A stretch of DNA of 64,000 nt, from contig NZ_RJVK01000003.1 of the NCBI RefSeq assembly GCF_003752135.1, positions 62,001 through 126,000 on the forward strand, in the 5' to 3' direction. The position numbers and the translations under genes were made by a program. Below the pieces are notes generated by a model. It did not search any database. It was not told where the DNA came from and was given only the letters and a program-made list of their open reading frames with translations. Source of the DNA: Caminibacter pacificus. GTDB lineage: Bacteria > Campylobacterota > Campylobacteria > Campylobacterales > Nautiliaceae. This document shows positions 11,121-19,044 of the stretch, in pieces (positions within the stretch are counted from its first letter, which is position 1; each line of letters opens with the position of its first letter).

Positions 11121-11749
11121 ATATTAAGCCTTTTATCTTTTAATTCATAAACTCTTTCAAATCTTTTCGCAATCTCATAATCGTGAGTAACGGTCAAAAG
11201 TGCCGCATTATTTTCGTCGCAATATTCAAACAATACGTCAATTACTTCGTTTGCGTTTTCTTTATCGAGATTTCCGGTAGGTTCGTCGGCAAAAATTATT
11301 TTCGGATGTTTTGTAAGCACCCTTGCTATACTTACCCTTTGCTGCTGTCCACCGCTTAAGGTTTGGATGTTTTGGTTGATAACATCTTTGATTTTCAGTC
11401 TCTCAAGCAGTTTCATATCAACTTCTCTTTGTGCTAAAATCGCCGCAGCTTGAAGATTTTCAAGAGCGGTAAAAGTATTAAAAAGATAATGAAACTGAAA
11501 AATTATCCCGAACTCTTTTTTTCTTATTTCTATAAGCTCTTTTTCACTTATCGAATAGATATCTTTTCCTTCATACTCCACTATGCCGTTTTGAGGTTTT
11601 AAAAGCGCCGATAAAATATGAAGAAGTGTGGATTTTCCGCTACCGCTACTACCGATTATTGCAATTTTATCTTTTGGATTTATTTGAAGATTTACGTTTT
11701 CAAAAAGAAGATAGTCAAAAGAATGAGATAAGTTTTTTGCTATTAACAT
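11111..11749 (-). CDS. ABC transporter ATP-binding protein, LolD-like
   Basis: The product has 212 residues and is a single nucleotide-binding domain. Walker A is IGSSGSGKSTLLHIL, the Q-loop FGIIFQFHYLFNTFTALEN, the signature LSGGQQQRVSIARVL, Walker B IIFADEPTGNLD, and the H-loop LTVTHD. The Q-loop and the EPTGNLD Walker B place it with the LolD/FtsE/MacB group. No permease is adjacent, so its membrane partner is elsewhere. A TATAAT lies about 20 bp before its ATG, just after the tsf terminator, so it probably starts its own transcript with fliR. Confidence 0.85.
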   Translation of the reverse strand: MLIAKNLSHSFDYLLFENVNLQINPKDKIAIIGSSGSGKSTLLHILSALLKPQNGIVEYEGKDIYSISEKELIEIRKKEFGIIFQFHYLFNTFTALENLQAAAILAQREVDMKLLERLKIKDVINQNIQTLSGGQQQRVSIARVLTKHPKIIFADEPTGNLDKENANEVIDVLFEYCDENNAALLTVTHDYEIAKRFERVYELKDKRLNIWK

Positions 11750-11773
11750 ATTTGCCTTTTTGCAAAATTATAG

Positions 11774-11798
11774 CAAAAAAAGGAGAGATTACTCTCCT
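11774..11798 (-). terminator. rho-independent terminator of rpsB-tsf
   Basis: On the minus strand AGGAGAG, a 4-nt loop TAAT and CTCTCCT form a perfect 7-bp stem, followed by seven T. The tsf stop codon TAA lies in the loop. The same geometry recurs at other genes in this window. Confidence 0.85.
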
Positions 11799-12715
11799 AA
11801 AGCTTTTGCAACTTCATCAGCCATGTTGCATGCGTTTTTAACAAGACCTTCACCAACTTCGAATCTGATGAAATCAACAAGTTTAGCCTCTCCTCCGGCA
11901 GCTTTTGCAGCTTTGCTTAGAGCTTCCGCTACGCTTTCTTTTTTCTCAGCTTTTACGTATTCTTGTTCAGTCAAACATACTTCTTGGAAGTATTTTTTGA
12001 TTTTACCTGGGATAATTTTATCGATAACTTGCTCAGGTTTACCTTCTTTTAGAAGTTGTTCTTTTGCGATTTCTTTTTCTTTTTCGATAACGTCAGCCGG
12101 TACGCTCTCAGGGTTTAAATATAGAGGTTTCATAGCTGCGATATGCATTGCGATATCTTTTAAAGTATCTTTAATAGCTTCGCAAGTTTCAGGTTTGTCG
12201 CATGCTGCCGCTACAAGTACACCTACTCTACCGCCAGCGTGGATGTATCCGTTTACGATTCCGTTTTCAGGAGCTTTGATAGTCGCCATTCTTCTAACAA
12301 CGATATTTTCACCGATTTTAGCGATTTTTACTTTTAATTCTTCTTCAAAAGTTCCGCTTCCGAATGATGTACCCATTAAAGCATTTACATCGTCGATATC
12401 GTTTACGTTGATAGTTTTAACGATTTCTTTTGTAAATTCAACGAATTCGTCAGTTTTAGCAACGAAGTCGGTTTCACAGTTAACTTCTACGATGCTTCCT
12501 TTTTTGTAATCAGGAGTCAAATAAATCTCAACTCTACCCTCAGCCGCGTTTCTGTCAGCTTTTTTAGCTGCTTTTGCAAGACCTTTTTTTCTTAGGATTT
12601 CTACCGCTTTTTCTTCGTCTCCGTTTGCTTCTACAAGAGCTTTTTTACAATCCATCATACCAGCGCCGGTTTTATCTCTTAGCGCTTTTACCATTGCTGC
12701 TGTAATATTCGCCAT
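11789..12715 (-). CDS. tsf: elongation factor Ts
   Basis: Nucleotide exchange factor for EF-Tu. The product has 308 residues. The N-terminal UBA-like domain is MANITAAMVKALRDKTGAGMMDCKKAL, and the core signature is EVNCETDFVAKTDEFV. It has the extended core with a long insert (KVKIAKIGENIVVRRM onward). It follows rpsB by one base, the usual pairing, and ends at a strong terminator whose loop contains its stop codon. Confidence 0.96.
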   Translation of the reverse strand: MANITAAMVKALRDKTGAGMMDCKKALVEANGDEEKAVEILRKKGLAKAAKKADRNAAEGRVEIYLTPDYKKGSIVEVNCETDFVAKTDEFVEFTKEIVKTINVNDIDDVNALMGTSFGSGTFEEELKVKIAKIGENIVVRRMATIKAPENGIVNGYIHAGGRVGVLVAAACDKPETCEAIKDTLKDIAMHIAAMKPLYLNPESVPADVIEKEKEIAKEQLLKEGKPEQVIDKIIPGKIKKYFQEVCLTEQEYVKAEKKESVAEALSKAAKAAGGEAKLVDFIRFEVGEGLVKNACNMADEVAKALGE

Positions 12716-12716
12716 A

Positions 12717-13547
12717 TTACGCCTCCTCTTTTTTGATTTCTTCGATTTCTTCTTTGATTTCTTCTTCAGTTTTGCTTTCAGCCGCAGCTTCTTCTTTGAT
12801 TTCTTTTACTTCGTTTGCGATTTCTTCTTCGCTTACAGGCGCTTCTTCAGCAGCACTTTCAGCCATTTCTTTACCTTCGATAATCGCATCCGCAATAGTT
12901 TTACAGAATAGATTTACACTTCTGATAGCGTCGTCATTTCCTGGAATCGGATAATCGATTACGTCAGGGTCGCAGTTTGTATCAACAGGTGCTACGATAG
13001 GAATACCGAGTTTGTTTGCTTCCGCAACTGCGATTTTTTCTTTTACAGTATCGATAATGAATAACATATCAGGAAGTTTTTTCATATTTCTGATACCACC
13101 AAGTACTTTTTCAAGTTTCGCTCTTCTTCTTTCAAGAATAAGTCTCTCTTTTTTAGTTAAAAGATTAACTTGTCCGCTTTCTTGCATTTTTTCGATGATT
13201 TCAAGTTTTCTGATTGATTTTTGAATTGTTGGGAAGTTTGTAAGCATACCACCGAGCCATCTGTGGTTTACATACGGCATTCCGGCTCTTTCCGCATGTT
13301 CTTTAATAGCATCTACAGCTTGTTTTTTTGTACCTACGAATAGGATAGTTTTACCTTCAGCTGCAGCGTCTCTTACTACGTTGCAAGCATATTTGATATG
13401 TCTAAGAGTTTTTTGAAGGTCGATAATATAAATGTTTTTTCTCACACCGAAAATATATTTTTTCATTTTCGGATTCCATCTTCTCTTTTGATGTCCGAAA
13501 TGTACACCACACTCTAATAAATCTTTCATTGTTACGTTACACGCCAT
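12717..13547 (-). CDS. rpsB: 30S ribosomal protein S2
   Basis: Structural protein of the small ribosomal subunit. About 276 residues from the ATG at 13547 behind AAGGAG; 20 extra codons upstream in frame have no ribosome site. The S2 signatures are [22 protein letters not shown] and [25 protein letters not shown]. The last 50 residues form a strongly charged Glu/Lys tail ([15 protein letters not shown]) beyond the usual S2 end. It leads the rpsB-tsf operon, which faces luxS across 189 bp. Confidence 0.96.
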   Translation of the reverse strand: MACNVTMKDLLECGVHFGHQKRRWNPKMKKYIFGVRKNIYIIDLQKTLRHIKYACNVVRDAAAEGKTILFVGTKKQAVDAIKEHAERAGMPYVNHRWLGGMLTNFPTIQKSIRKLEIIEKMQESGQVNLLTKKERLILERRRAKLEKVLGGIRNMKKLPDMLFIIDTVKEKIAVAEANKLGIPIVAPVDTNCDPDVIDYPIPGNDDAIRSVNLFCKTIADAIIEGKEMAESAAEEAPVSEEEIANEVKEIKEEAAAESKTEEEIKEEIEEIKKEEA

Positions 13548-13661
13548 TTGTTCTCCTTGAATTATTTTTTTCTTGGTTTCGGGTTTAGCCTCCCTCCCCG
13601 TTAACAAGCTACGCTTGCAACCCTACCAAGGATTGAGAGGTGAGGATTTGAACTGAAATTT
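13548..13661 (-). promoter_or_regulatory. rpsB leader region
   Basis: About 115 bp between the rpsB ATG and its promoter. It contains a small stem-loop (CAAGC-TAC-GCTTG, 13605-13617) and G-rich runs on the minus strand. Ribosomal S2 leaders are often autoregulated, but I cannot match a known rpsB leader motif here. Confidence 0.25.
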
Positions 13662-13688
13662 TACTATATTTTATGATAAAATACAGTA
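13662..13688. promoter_or_regulatory. 27-bp palindrome between rpsB and luxS
   Basis: TACTATATTTTAT-G-ATAAAATACAGTA is an inverted repeat with 12 of 13 base pairs matching around a central G. It lies between two divergent genes and contains TATAGT pointing to rpsB and TACAGT pointing to luxS. It may be a double -10 region, an operator, or both. Confidence 0.45.
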
Positions 13689-13736
13689 GAAAAAAGATTT
13701 TTTTTCACAATATTTACTTTAAAAAAGGAAAAGACC

Positions 13737-14267
13737 ATGCCAATGCTTGATAGCTTTTTAGTAGACCACGTAAAAATGCCAGCACCAGGAGTGAGAGTAG
13801 CAAAAAAAGTAAAAACTCCAAAAGGAGACGTTATAACGGTATATGACCTTAGATTTGCAAAACCGAACGAAGAAATCATCAGCGAAAAAGCGATGCATAC
13901 CTTAGAACATCTCTTTGCCGGATATATGAGAGACAATCTACCAAACTACGAAATCATCGATATCTCTCCTATGGGATGCCGTACGGGATTTTATATGAGC
14001 GTAATAGGTGAGCCTAAAACCCAAGAAATCATAGACGCTTTTAAAAAATCAATGCAAGACATCCTAAATACAAACGATATCCCCGAAGCCAATATTTATC
14101 AATGCGGCAGCTGCTATATGCACTCTCTAAACGCCGCAAAAGAGGTCGCAAAACATATATTAAACAAAAACATCGTAGAAATCGACAACGAATCTTTAAA
14201 ATTAGACCCTACAAAAATCCCGAACGTTTGTGACGTGGATAGAGATAAAGTAACGGTATTAGGATGA
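13737..14267 (+). CDS. luxS: S-ribosylhomocysteine lyase
   Basis: Cleaves S-ribosylhomocysteine to homocysteine and the autoinducer-2 precursor in the activated methyl cycle. The product has 176 residues. The metal site HTLEH gives His54 and His58 with catalytic Glu57; the third ligand is Cys126 in CGSCYMHS; the active-site Cys81 is in [11 protein letters not shown]. The ATG follows AAAAAAGGA. Its stop overlaps the next gene as ATGA, so the permease that follows is probably co-translated. Confidence 0.97.
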   Translation: MPMLDSFLVDHVKMPAPGVRVAKKVKTPKGDVITVYDLRFAKPNEEIISEKAMHTLEHLFAGYMRDNLPNYEIIDISPMGCRTGFYMSVIGEPKTQEIIDAFKKSMQDILNTNDIPEANIYQCGSCYMHSLNAAKEVAKHILNKNIVEIDNESLKLDPTKIPNVCDVDRDKVTVLG

Positions 14268-15358
14268 AATTATTAAAAAAAGAGTGGCTTTTTTTTATTT
14301 TCTTAGCCCTCTTTTTTCCTCTTTATTTTAAGCTAAAGCCCACTCTTAACGAAATAATATCCTCGATAGATTTTGCAACACTCAGAGCTTTAATAGCGCT
14401 TTTATTAATAACTACGGCACTTAGAATTTCAAAATTTTTCGATTTTCTTGCTATCAAAACCATAGATAAATTCAAAAACGAAAGAAGACTTGCGATTGCT
14501 TTTATCTCTCTTGCTTTGGTTTTATCCATGTTTTTGACCAACGACATTACTCTTTTTATTTTAGTACCTCTAACTATCGCTTTTTCATCTCAAATAAAAA
14601 ACGACCTCACAAAACTCATAATTTTCGAAGCCATAGCGGTAAATGTCGGAAGCGCACTAACACCTTTTGGCAATCCTCAAAATCTTTTTTTATTCAGACA
14701 AATGGATATCGGAGTTTTGGATTTCATAAAAACTATGAGCTTTATCGTTGTGCCGGAATTGGTGTTACTTTTTATTTTCGTTTTTTTACTTTTCAAACCT
14801 AAAACATTAGAAATAGAACTAAAAGAAAAAGTAAAAGTGGATAAATTTCTGTTTTTTTCATCAATCATACTATTTTTGATATTTATTTTCGCACTTGAAA
14901 ATTCATTAGTAAGATACGCTTTGATTATTATAATTTCGTTTTATCTTTTCAGCAAACAAAATGAAGTTTTTTTAAAATTCGATTATTTTTTAATTTTTAC
15001 GTTTATTATAATGTTTATTGATTTTTCTCTCTTAGCAAAACTCCAAAGCATCCAAGATATTATGCACTCGTTTAAAACCGACTTTATAAACGTATTCAAT
15101 ATAAGCGTGGTATTATCTCAATTCATCTCAAACGTCCCGGCGGCGATTTTTATGACACATTTTTCAAACGATTACGTAGCAATTGCTTACGGAGTGAACG
15201 TCGCAGGAAACGGACTTTTGATAAGTTCTCTTGCAAACGTTATAGCGCTTAGATTTCTTAATAACTCCAAAGTTTATCTGAGCTTTCATAAATATTCTAT
15301 TCCTTTTTTCATCTTATCATATCTATTAGTTTTTCTTATTATTCAAAAATTTATTTGA
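14264..15358 (+). CDS. ArsB/NhaD-superfamily membrane permease
   Basis: A 364-residue inner-membrane protein with about ten hydrophobic segments. Two features place it in the ion-transporter (ArsB/NhaD/CitMHS) superfamily: [15 protein letters not shown] in the first half, and a matching repeat late in the protein ([12 protein letters not shown]), plus [18 protein letters not shown]. Members move anions or Na+/H+; the substrate cannot be told from sequence. The start overlaps luxS as ATGA. Coupling to luxS could mean export of a product of the methyl cycle, but that is speculation. Confidence 0.75.
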   Translation: MKLLKKEWLFFIFLALFFPLYFKLKPTLNEIISSIDFATLRALIALLLITTALRISKFFDFLAIKTIDKFKNERRLAIAFISLALVLSMFLTNDITLFILVPLTIAFSSQIKNDLTKLIIFEAIAVNVGSALTPFGNPQNLFLFRQMDIGVLDFIKTMSFIVVPELVLLFIFVFLLFKPKTLEIELKEKVKVDKFLFFSSIILFLIFIFALENSLVRYALIIIISFYLFSKQNEVFLKFDYFLIFTFIIMFIDFSLLAKLQSIQDIMHSFKTDFINVFNISVVLSQFISNVPAAIFMTHFSNDYVAIAYGVNVAGNGLLISSLANVIALRFLNNSKVYLSFHKYSIPFFILSYLLVFLIIQKFI

Positions 15359-15412
15359 CTTAATAATATTTTTCCACTATAATAAGACAAAAATAATCTT
15401 AAAAGGACTATT

Positions 15413-15877
15413 ATGGATAGAAGAAAAGCACTAAAAATCGGAGCATTAGGAGCATTGGCAGCAGCTACAACTCTAAGTGCAAGCGAATACAAAGAAGAAA
15501 AAACTGATGTTTACGGAAAATATAGAGAAGGCATCAAAAACAGAGAAAAATATAAAAAAGACTCAAAAAACCCTACAAAAGGTCAGCTTAAACATACTCC
15601 TGACATCAAAATCGGACCGAAAGACACTAACGGATATACTCTTGTAGAAATTACTCTCGGGCAAGAAGGGATTATTCATCCGAGTACCGATAATCACTGG
15701 ATAGATTTTATCGAATTAAACGCAGACGGAAAACTTGTAGCAAGAACTCTCTTCGAACCGGGAAAAGCAATGGGTTATGCGGCATATAAAGTAAAACTTG
15801 ACGGAGTTAAAAAACTAACTGCCGTTGCGGGATGTAACATTCACGGAATTTGGGAAAATACGATTACGTTAAAATAA
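15413..15877 (+). CDS. Tat-exported superoxide reductase (neelaredoxin type)
   Basis: The product has 154 residues. The N-terminus is a Tat-like signal (DRRKALKIGALGALAAATT), so the enzyme is predicted to fold in the cytosol and act in the periplasm. The iron site of superoxide reductases is complete: His61 in LKHTPDI, His89 in IIHP, His95 in DNHWIDF, then Cys141 and His144 in GCNIHGIW. The catalytic Lys (Lys60) is kept, but the Glu that usually precedes it is Leu59. There is no N-terminal desulforedoxin domain, so this is the one-iron type. It reduces superoxide to peroxide without making O2, which suits an anaerobe. It is transcribed alone and converges on the NifX operon. Confidence 0.85.
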   Translation: MDRRKALKIGALGALAAATTLSASEYKEEKTDVYGKYREGIKNREKYKKDSKNPTKGQLKHTPDIKIGPKDTNGYTLVEITLGQEGIIHPSTDNHWIDFIELNADGKLVARTLFEPGKAMGYAAYKVKLDGVKKLTAVAGCNIHGIWENTITLK

Positions 15878-15896
15878 AAAGGGGTTAATGAACCCC
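15870..15896 (-). terminator. rho-independent terminator of the RAMP/NifX operon
   Basis: On the minus strand GGGGTT, a 4-nt loop and AACCCC are followed by TTTTTATTTT. The stop codon of the last gene (15885-15887) lies within the hairpin. Confidence 0.8.
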
Positions 15897-16250
15897 GCAA
15901 GCGTTCTCAGGTCTTATCTCCTGAGTCTCTCCGCTTAAAAGTCTGTTGATAGCTTCTTCGACAGTAGGAGATACGTCGTCATAATACACTTTTATACCGG
16001 CTTGTTTAAAACCTTCAAGAGGTCTGTGACCGATACCCACAACTATTAAAGTATCAGCTCCCAAATTTTTGATATTCATTACGGCATTACCGCATGCTCC
16101 GCCGGCGTGACCGGGATTTTGAGTGAAATTTACGTCTTTTATTTCTCCGTTTTCGATATCTACGATAACATAAAAAGGAGCTTTCCCGAAATGCGCACCC
16201 CTTTTTGCAAGAAGTCCGTCGGGAGTGGATGTAGGAATTACAACTCTCAT
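15885..16250 (-). CDS. NifX/NifB-C (MTH1175-like) family protein
   Basis: A 121-residue single-domain protein of the dinitrogenase iron-molybdenum cofactor biosynthesis superfamily. Visible family traits: MRVVIPTSTPDGL at the start, GAHFGKAPFYVIVDIENGEI, GGACGNAVMNIKNLGADTLIVVGIGHRPLEGFKQAGIKVYY, and a Cys near the end (ACGVH). Family members bind metal clusters or cluster precursors. No nif structural genes are nearby, so a general Fe-S or metal carrier role is more likely than nitrogen fixation. Its ATG overlaps the previous gene as ATGA. It ends a four-gene operon. Confidence 0.85.
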   Translation of the reverse strand: MRVVIPTSTPDGLLAKRGAHFGKAPFYVIVDIENGEIKDVNFTQNPGHAGGACGNAVMNIKNLGADTLIVVGIGHRPLEGFKQAGIKVYYDDVSPTVEEAINRLLSGETQEIRPENACGVH

Positions 16251-16627
16251 TTCAACTGCTCCTTAACTTTTTCCAAAACTTCCGGCGCTTTTTCGCCGTC
16301 TTTTTTACTAACTTTTATAATCTTCACACCCGCAAGTTTCAAAGCGTCTTCCATATTAGGACCAAGAGCCCTTACAACGATATAATCACAGTCATCAACT
16401 TTGCTCGCTTTTACGTGTTTGTGATGATGTTCTACCTCATCTGCCGTATGTTCTTCTTGATGTCCGTGTTCGTGCTCATGCTCTCCTGCATGAGTATTTT
16501 CATTCAATCCTAAAAGTTTGAATTCATTTCCGTCAAATTCGAAAATTGCAAAAAACGGAGCTCTTCCCGTTCTTGTTACAATCTCCAAACTTTCATCTTT
16601 TACAGGTACCGCAACTTTTATTGACAT
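16247..16627 (-). CDS. NifX/NifB-C family protein with His-rich insert
   Basis: The product has 126 residues and the same fold as its neighbour: MSIKVAVPVKDESL, RTGRAPFFAIFEFDGNEF, CDYIVVRALGPNMEDALKLAGVKII. Between these parts sits an insert of about 30 residues very rich in His and Glu (HEHEHGHQEEH, VEHHHKH), which replaces the Gly/Cys-rich loop of the partner. The insert should bind Zn, Ni or Fe. It starts one base after the RAMP-like gene, behind AAAGGAT. It likely forms a pair, perhaps a heterodimer, with the next gene. Confidence 0.82.
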   Translation of the reverse strand: MSIKVAVPVKDESLEIVTRTGRAPFFAIFEFDGNEFKLLGLNENTHAGEHEHEHGHQEEHTADEVEHHHKHVKASKVDDCDYIVVRALGPNMEDALKLAGVKIIKVSKKDGEKAPEVLEKVKEQLK

Positions 16628-16628
16628 T

Positions 16629-17342
16629 TTAATCCTTTATTTCTCCCCATCCGAGGAATTCATTTGTACGCGGTAAATATAGCACATCTTTTGGACGAAT
16701 GTCAATATGTAAATGTTTCAAAAGATAATCTCTCACCTCTTTAACTCTCCAGAAAAACAATAAATCACCTTTATAAGGCGTATTTGTCCAATGCCCTACA
16801 CGAATAGGAATTTCCCACTCGTTTGCAATATTATTTTGAATCTCAACCATCAAATCTTCAAACTCAGTATCTTTAAGAGCTTTGTGCTCATATTCAGCAA
16901 GTGCTCTTGCGTAAGATTTACAAGCGTTTTTGATTTTTTCCAAATTTTGAGATTTTATTTTCACATCTTCAAGCACGCCTTTGAAAACATCCATATGAAA
17001 ACTTTTCGTAAACTCTTTTTTCTCCAAATCGAATACTTTTACAAGCTCGTTTGAAATATTCTCTTCAGGTAAATAGATTTTTTCGGGAATTTCGATTCCA
17101 TCAAGCACCGGATATTTTTCAAAAACTCTTTTTTTAACTTCTTTGCTGATTTCTTTTAGTTTCGGTTTTTCCATCAAATATTTTGTGACAAGTCTCTCAA
17201 GTTCTTTGTCTTTTTTGATGTAATAAAACACAACAGCACTCTCAAGCGCTTCCAAAATAGCGTTTCTCGGGATAAATTTTCCGTTTTCGTCTTCTAAAAA
17301 TCCGTTCTTTTCAAAAGAAGTCCCGCTCCAAAATATAAGCAT
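16629..17342 (-). CDS. conserved hypothetical protein, RAMP (Csm5)-like by eye
   Basis: The product has 237 residues from the ATG at 17342 (AAGGAG at 5 nt); a GTG six bases upstream lies in the ribosome site. I do not recognise it as a known housekeeping protein. Three stretches resemble CRISPR type III RAMP proteins of the Csm5 kind: an early GKFIPRNAILEAL (residues 22-34) like the IPGSSIKGAL of RAMPs, a late IRVGHWTNTPYKG (180-192) like the RLGWGSGW loop, and a C-terminal LPRTNEFLGWGEI (223-235) like PKTRRLV..PLGWVEL. There is no CRISPR array or other cas gene in the window. It is second in an operon with an unknown protein and two NifX-family proteins. The assignment is tentative. Confidence 0.5.
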   Translation of the reverse strand: MLIFWSGTSFEKNGFLEDENGKFIPRNAILEALESAVVFYYIKKDKELERLVTKYLMEKPKLKEISKEVKKRVFEKYPVLDGIEIPEKIYLPEENISNELVKVFDLEKKEFTKSFHMDVFKGVLEDVKIKSQNLEKIKNACKSYARALAEYEHKALKDTEFEDLMVEIQNNIANEWEIPIRVGHWTNTPYKGDLLFFWRVKEVRDYLLKHLHIDIRPKDVLYLPRTNEFLGWGEIKD

Positions 17343-17351
17343 ACTCACTCC

Positions 17352-18035
17352 TTACTTGAATTCAGCCAGGGCTTTATCTATTTTTTGGGAAATTTTTTCA
17401 TCGAAAAGTGCGATTGTAGGCACCATCCACTCCATCCAATATCTCGCCTCACCGCTTTTATTTTCTCCGAAATATGCAAGTGCGATTCTCCCGAATCCCA
17501 TCTCTTTTTCTATTTTTTTTGCATCTCTTAAAAATCTTCTCGGTACCGGCGGCAACTCTTCAAAAGGCAGTGGTTTTCCTTCGTCTCCGTGTTTTTTTAC
17601 AAGATTTGCGGCACTCCCTATATTTCTTAGGGCTTCAATGATATGAATGAATTTGTGTTTTTTCAAAAACGCAAGCAATATCTCACCCGCCGGAATATGA
17701 AGTATCGGCGTATCGATATCATCTTCTCTTAGATAAACGTATAAGTGTGCTTTTCCTTCAATCATTTCTATTTTTGCAAACATTTTTTTATTTTTAGGCA
17801 GTTCGCTTAATACTTCCACCACCTCGTGTTCTACGTCGTTTTCGGTATATTTATCTCCCGCTTTCTTATCAGCTGCGGCAAAATACGTCTCTTCTCCGTC
17901 TTTTTTACCAAAAACCAAATCAAATCCCCACTTTTTAAGAGATTTAATCTTAAATTCTCTCTCTTTTTCAGGTTGTCCCAATGTCTCGAATACCAAAGTA
18001 TTGAGAAGTTGTGCGCGTCTTAGCTCAGTAATCAT
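17352..18035 (-). CDS. hypothetical protein, first gene of RAMP-like/NifX operon
   Basis: A 227-residue soluble protein that I do not recognise. The ATG at 18035 has AAGGAG at 5 nt. It is rich in Lys and Glu, has no signal peptide or membrane segment, and includes [27 protein letters not shown] and [32 protein letters not shown]. It leads a four-gene operon with spacings of 9, 1 and -4 bp, so it very probably works with the RAMP-like protein that follows. The 213 bp upstream are shared with the carbonic anhydrase gene on the other strand. Confidence 0.6.
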   Translation of the reverse strand: MITELRRAQLLNTLVFETLGQPEKEREFKIKSLKKWGFDLVFGKKDGEETYFAAADKKAGDKYTENDVEHEVVEVLSELPKNKKMFAKIEMIEGKAHLYVYLREDDIDTPILHIPAGEILLAFLKKHKFIHIIEALRNIGSAANLVKKHGDEGKPLPFEELPPVPRRFLRDAKKIEKEMGFGRIALAYFGENKSGEARYWMEWMVPTIALFDEKISQKIDKALAEFK

Positions 18036-18187
18036 AATGTCTCCTTATTTAGTTTTTTATAATTATATATTTTGAGTATTTATTTGTCAAGTTTTTTAAA
18101 ATTTTTAGTTCATTTATATTGTTATAACTTTTTCTATCGAAAAAATTTATTTCTTATTATTTTTTCTTATATTATAAATTGTTTACA

Positions 18188-18203
18188 TTACGTTTACACG
18201 TAA
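18188..18203. promoter_or_regulatory. inverted repeat upstream of carbonic anhydrase
   Basis: TTACGT-TTAC-ACGTAA is a perfect 6-bp inverted repeat 46 bp before the carbonic anhydrase ATG, just before TTAATAT (possible -10). The same intergenic region carries two copies of CTAYCGAAAAAATTT at 18134-18148 and 18219-18233. These are candidate binding sites; the protein is unknown. Confidence 0.35.
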
Positions 18204-18248
18204 CTTAATATCATTTCCCTACCGAAAAAATTTTTAAAAGGAGTTTCT

Positions 18249-18992
18249 ATGAAGAAATTATTAGCATCACTTGCGATATCTGCAATGACGGCAGGTACGC
18301 TTATGGCAAGCAACTACGCACACGGTACTTGGAGTTACAGCGGAAAAACCGGACCTGAATATTGGGGAGATTTGAAAAAAGAATACATTATGTGTAAAAT
18401 CGGAAAAAACCAATCTCCAATCGACGTTAGCGGTGCCGTTAGCGCAACACTTACACCTCTAAACATCTATTACGACGTAAAAGCCAAAACATTCCTAAAT
18501 AACGGCCATACGGTAAAAGCCGAAATGAAAGACGGAGCGAAACTTTATATCGACGGAAAAGAATTTAAATTATTACAATTCCACTTCCACACACCAAGCG
18601 AAAACACTATCAACAGAGAATACTTCCCTATGGAAGCGCATTTCGTTCACTCTACAAAAGACGGAGAACTTGCGGTAGTGGCGGTTATGTTCAAAATAGG
18701 AAAATACAACCCGGCACTTCAAAAATTAGTAGATAATATGCCTAAAAAACCGGGAGTAAAAAACAACCTATGCCCGGCAAACCTAAAAGCAAAAGACCTA
18801 TTACCGAAAAGTCTTGAATACTACAGATTCAACGGGTCTCTTACGACACCTCCTTGTAGTGAGGGAGTGAGATGGTTCGTTCTTAAACAACCTGTAGAAG
18901 TTAGCGAAAAGCAAATTAAAGCTTTCGAAAAAGTTATGGGTAAAAACAACAGACCTCTTCAACCTATAAACGCAAGAGTTATCCTAAAATAA
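18249..18992 (+). CDS. alpha-class carbonic anhydrase, exported
   Basis: Interconverts CO2 and bicarbonate in the periplasm. The product has 247 residues with a signal peptide (MKKLLASLAISAMTAGTLMA). The zinc ligands are His112 and His114 in LLQFHFHTPSEN and His131 in MEAHFVH. The proton-shuttle His is in NNGHTVK, the gatekeeper Glu in HTPSEN and the Thr in LTTPPCSEG. Cys49 and the Cys of PPCSEG can form the disulfide known from thermostable bacterial alpha-CAs. Highly heat-stable alpha-CAs have been described from Caminibacter and from Sulfurihydrogenibium, and this protein has that compact layout. Single-gene unit, AAAAGGAG ribosome site. Confidence 0.96.
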   Translation: MKKLLASLAISAMTAGTLMASNYAHGTWSYSGKTGPEYWGDLKKEYIMCKIGKNQSPIDVSGAVSATLTPLNIYYDVKAKTFLNNGHTVKAEMKDGAKLYIDGKEFKLLQFHFHTPSENTINREYFPMEAHFVHSTKDGELAVVAVMFKIGKYNPALQKLVDNMPKKPGVKNNLCPANLKAKDLLPKSLEYYRFNGSLTTPPCSEGVRWFVLKQPVEVSEKQIKAFEKVMGKNNRPLQPINARVILK

Positions 18993-19044
18993 TTCTCTTT
19001 TTCTCCTCTTTTTTTATATAATACCCGATAAAAAAGGGTGAAAA

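Noticed and set aside
11760-12509. 249-codon open frame on the plus strand
   Set aside because: It lies antisense to tsf, has no ribosome site, and its Ser/Thr/Phe-rich content is what the complement of a Lys/Glu-rich gene gives.
13548-13607. Extra N-terminal codons on rpsB
   Set aside because: The added residues do not resemble S2, and AAGGAG precedes the ATG at 13547.
13618-13660. tRNA-like T-arm (GTTCAAATC on the minus strand) upstream of rpsB
   Set aside because: The flanking bases do not pair as a T-stem, and no acceptor, anticodon or D-arm can be built around it.
13664-13936. Minus-strand frame across the luxS start
   Set aside because: Antisense to luxS and its leader, with no ribosome site or recognisable protein.
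15885-16627. NifX-family genes as evidence of nitrogen fixation
   Set aside because: No nifHDK, nifB or nifEN nearby; these single-domain proteins are common in anaerobes that do not fix nitrogen.
16629-18035. Complete type III CRISPR-Cas locus
   Set aside because: Only one gene shows weak RAMP likeness; no Cas10, Csm2-4, Cas6 or repeat array is visible in the window.
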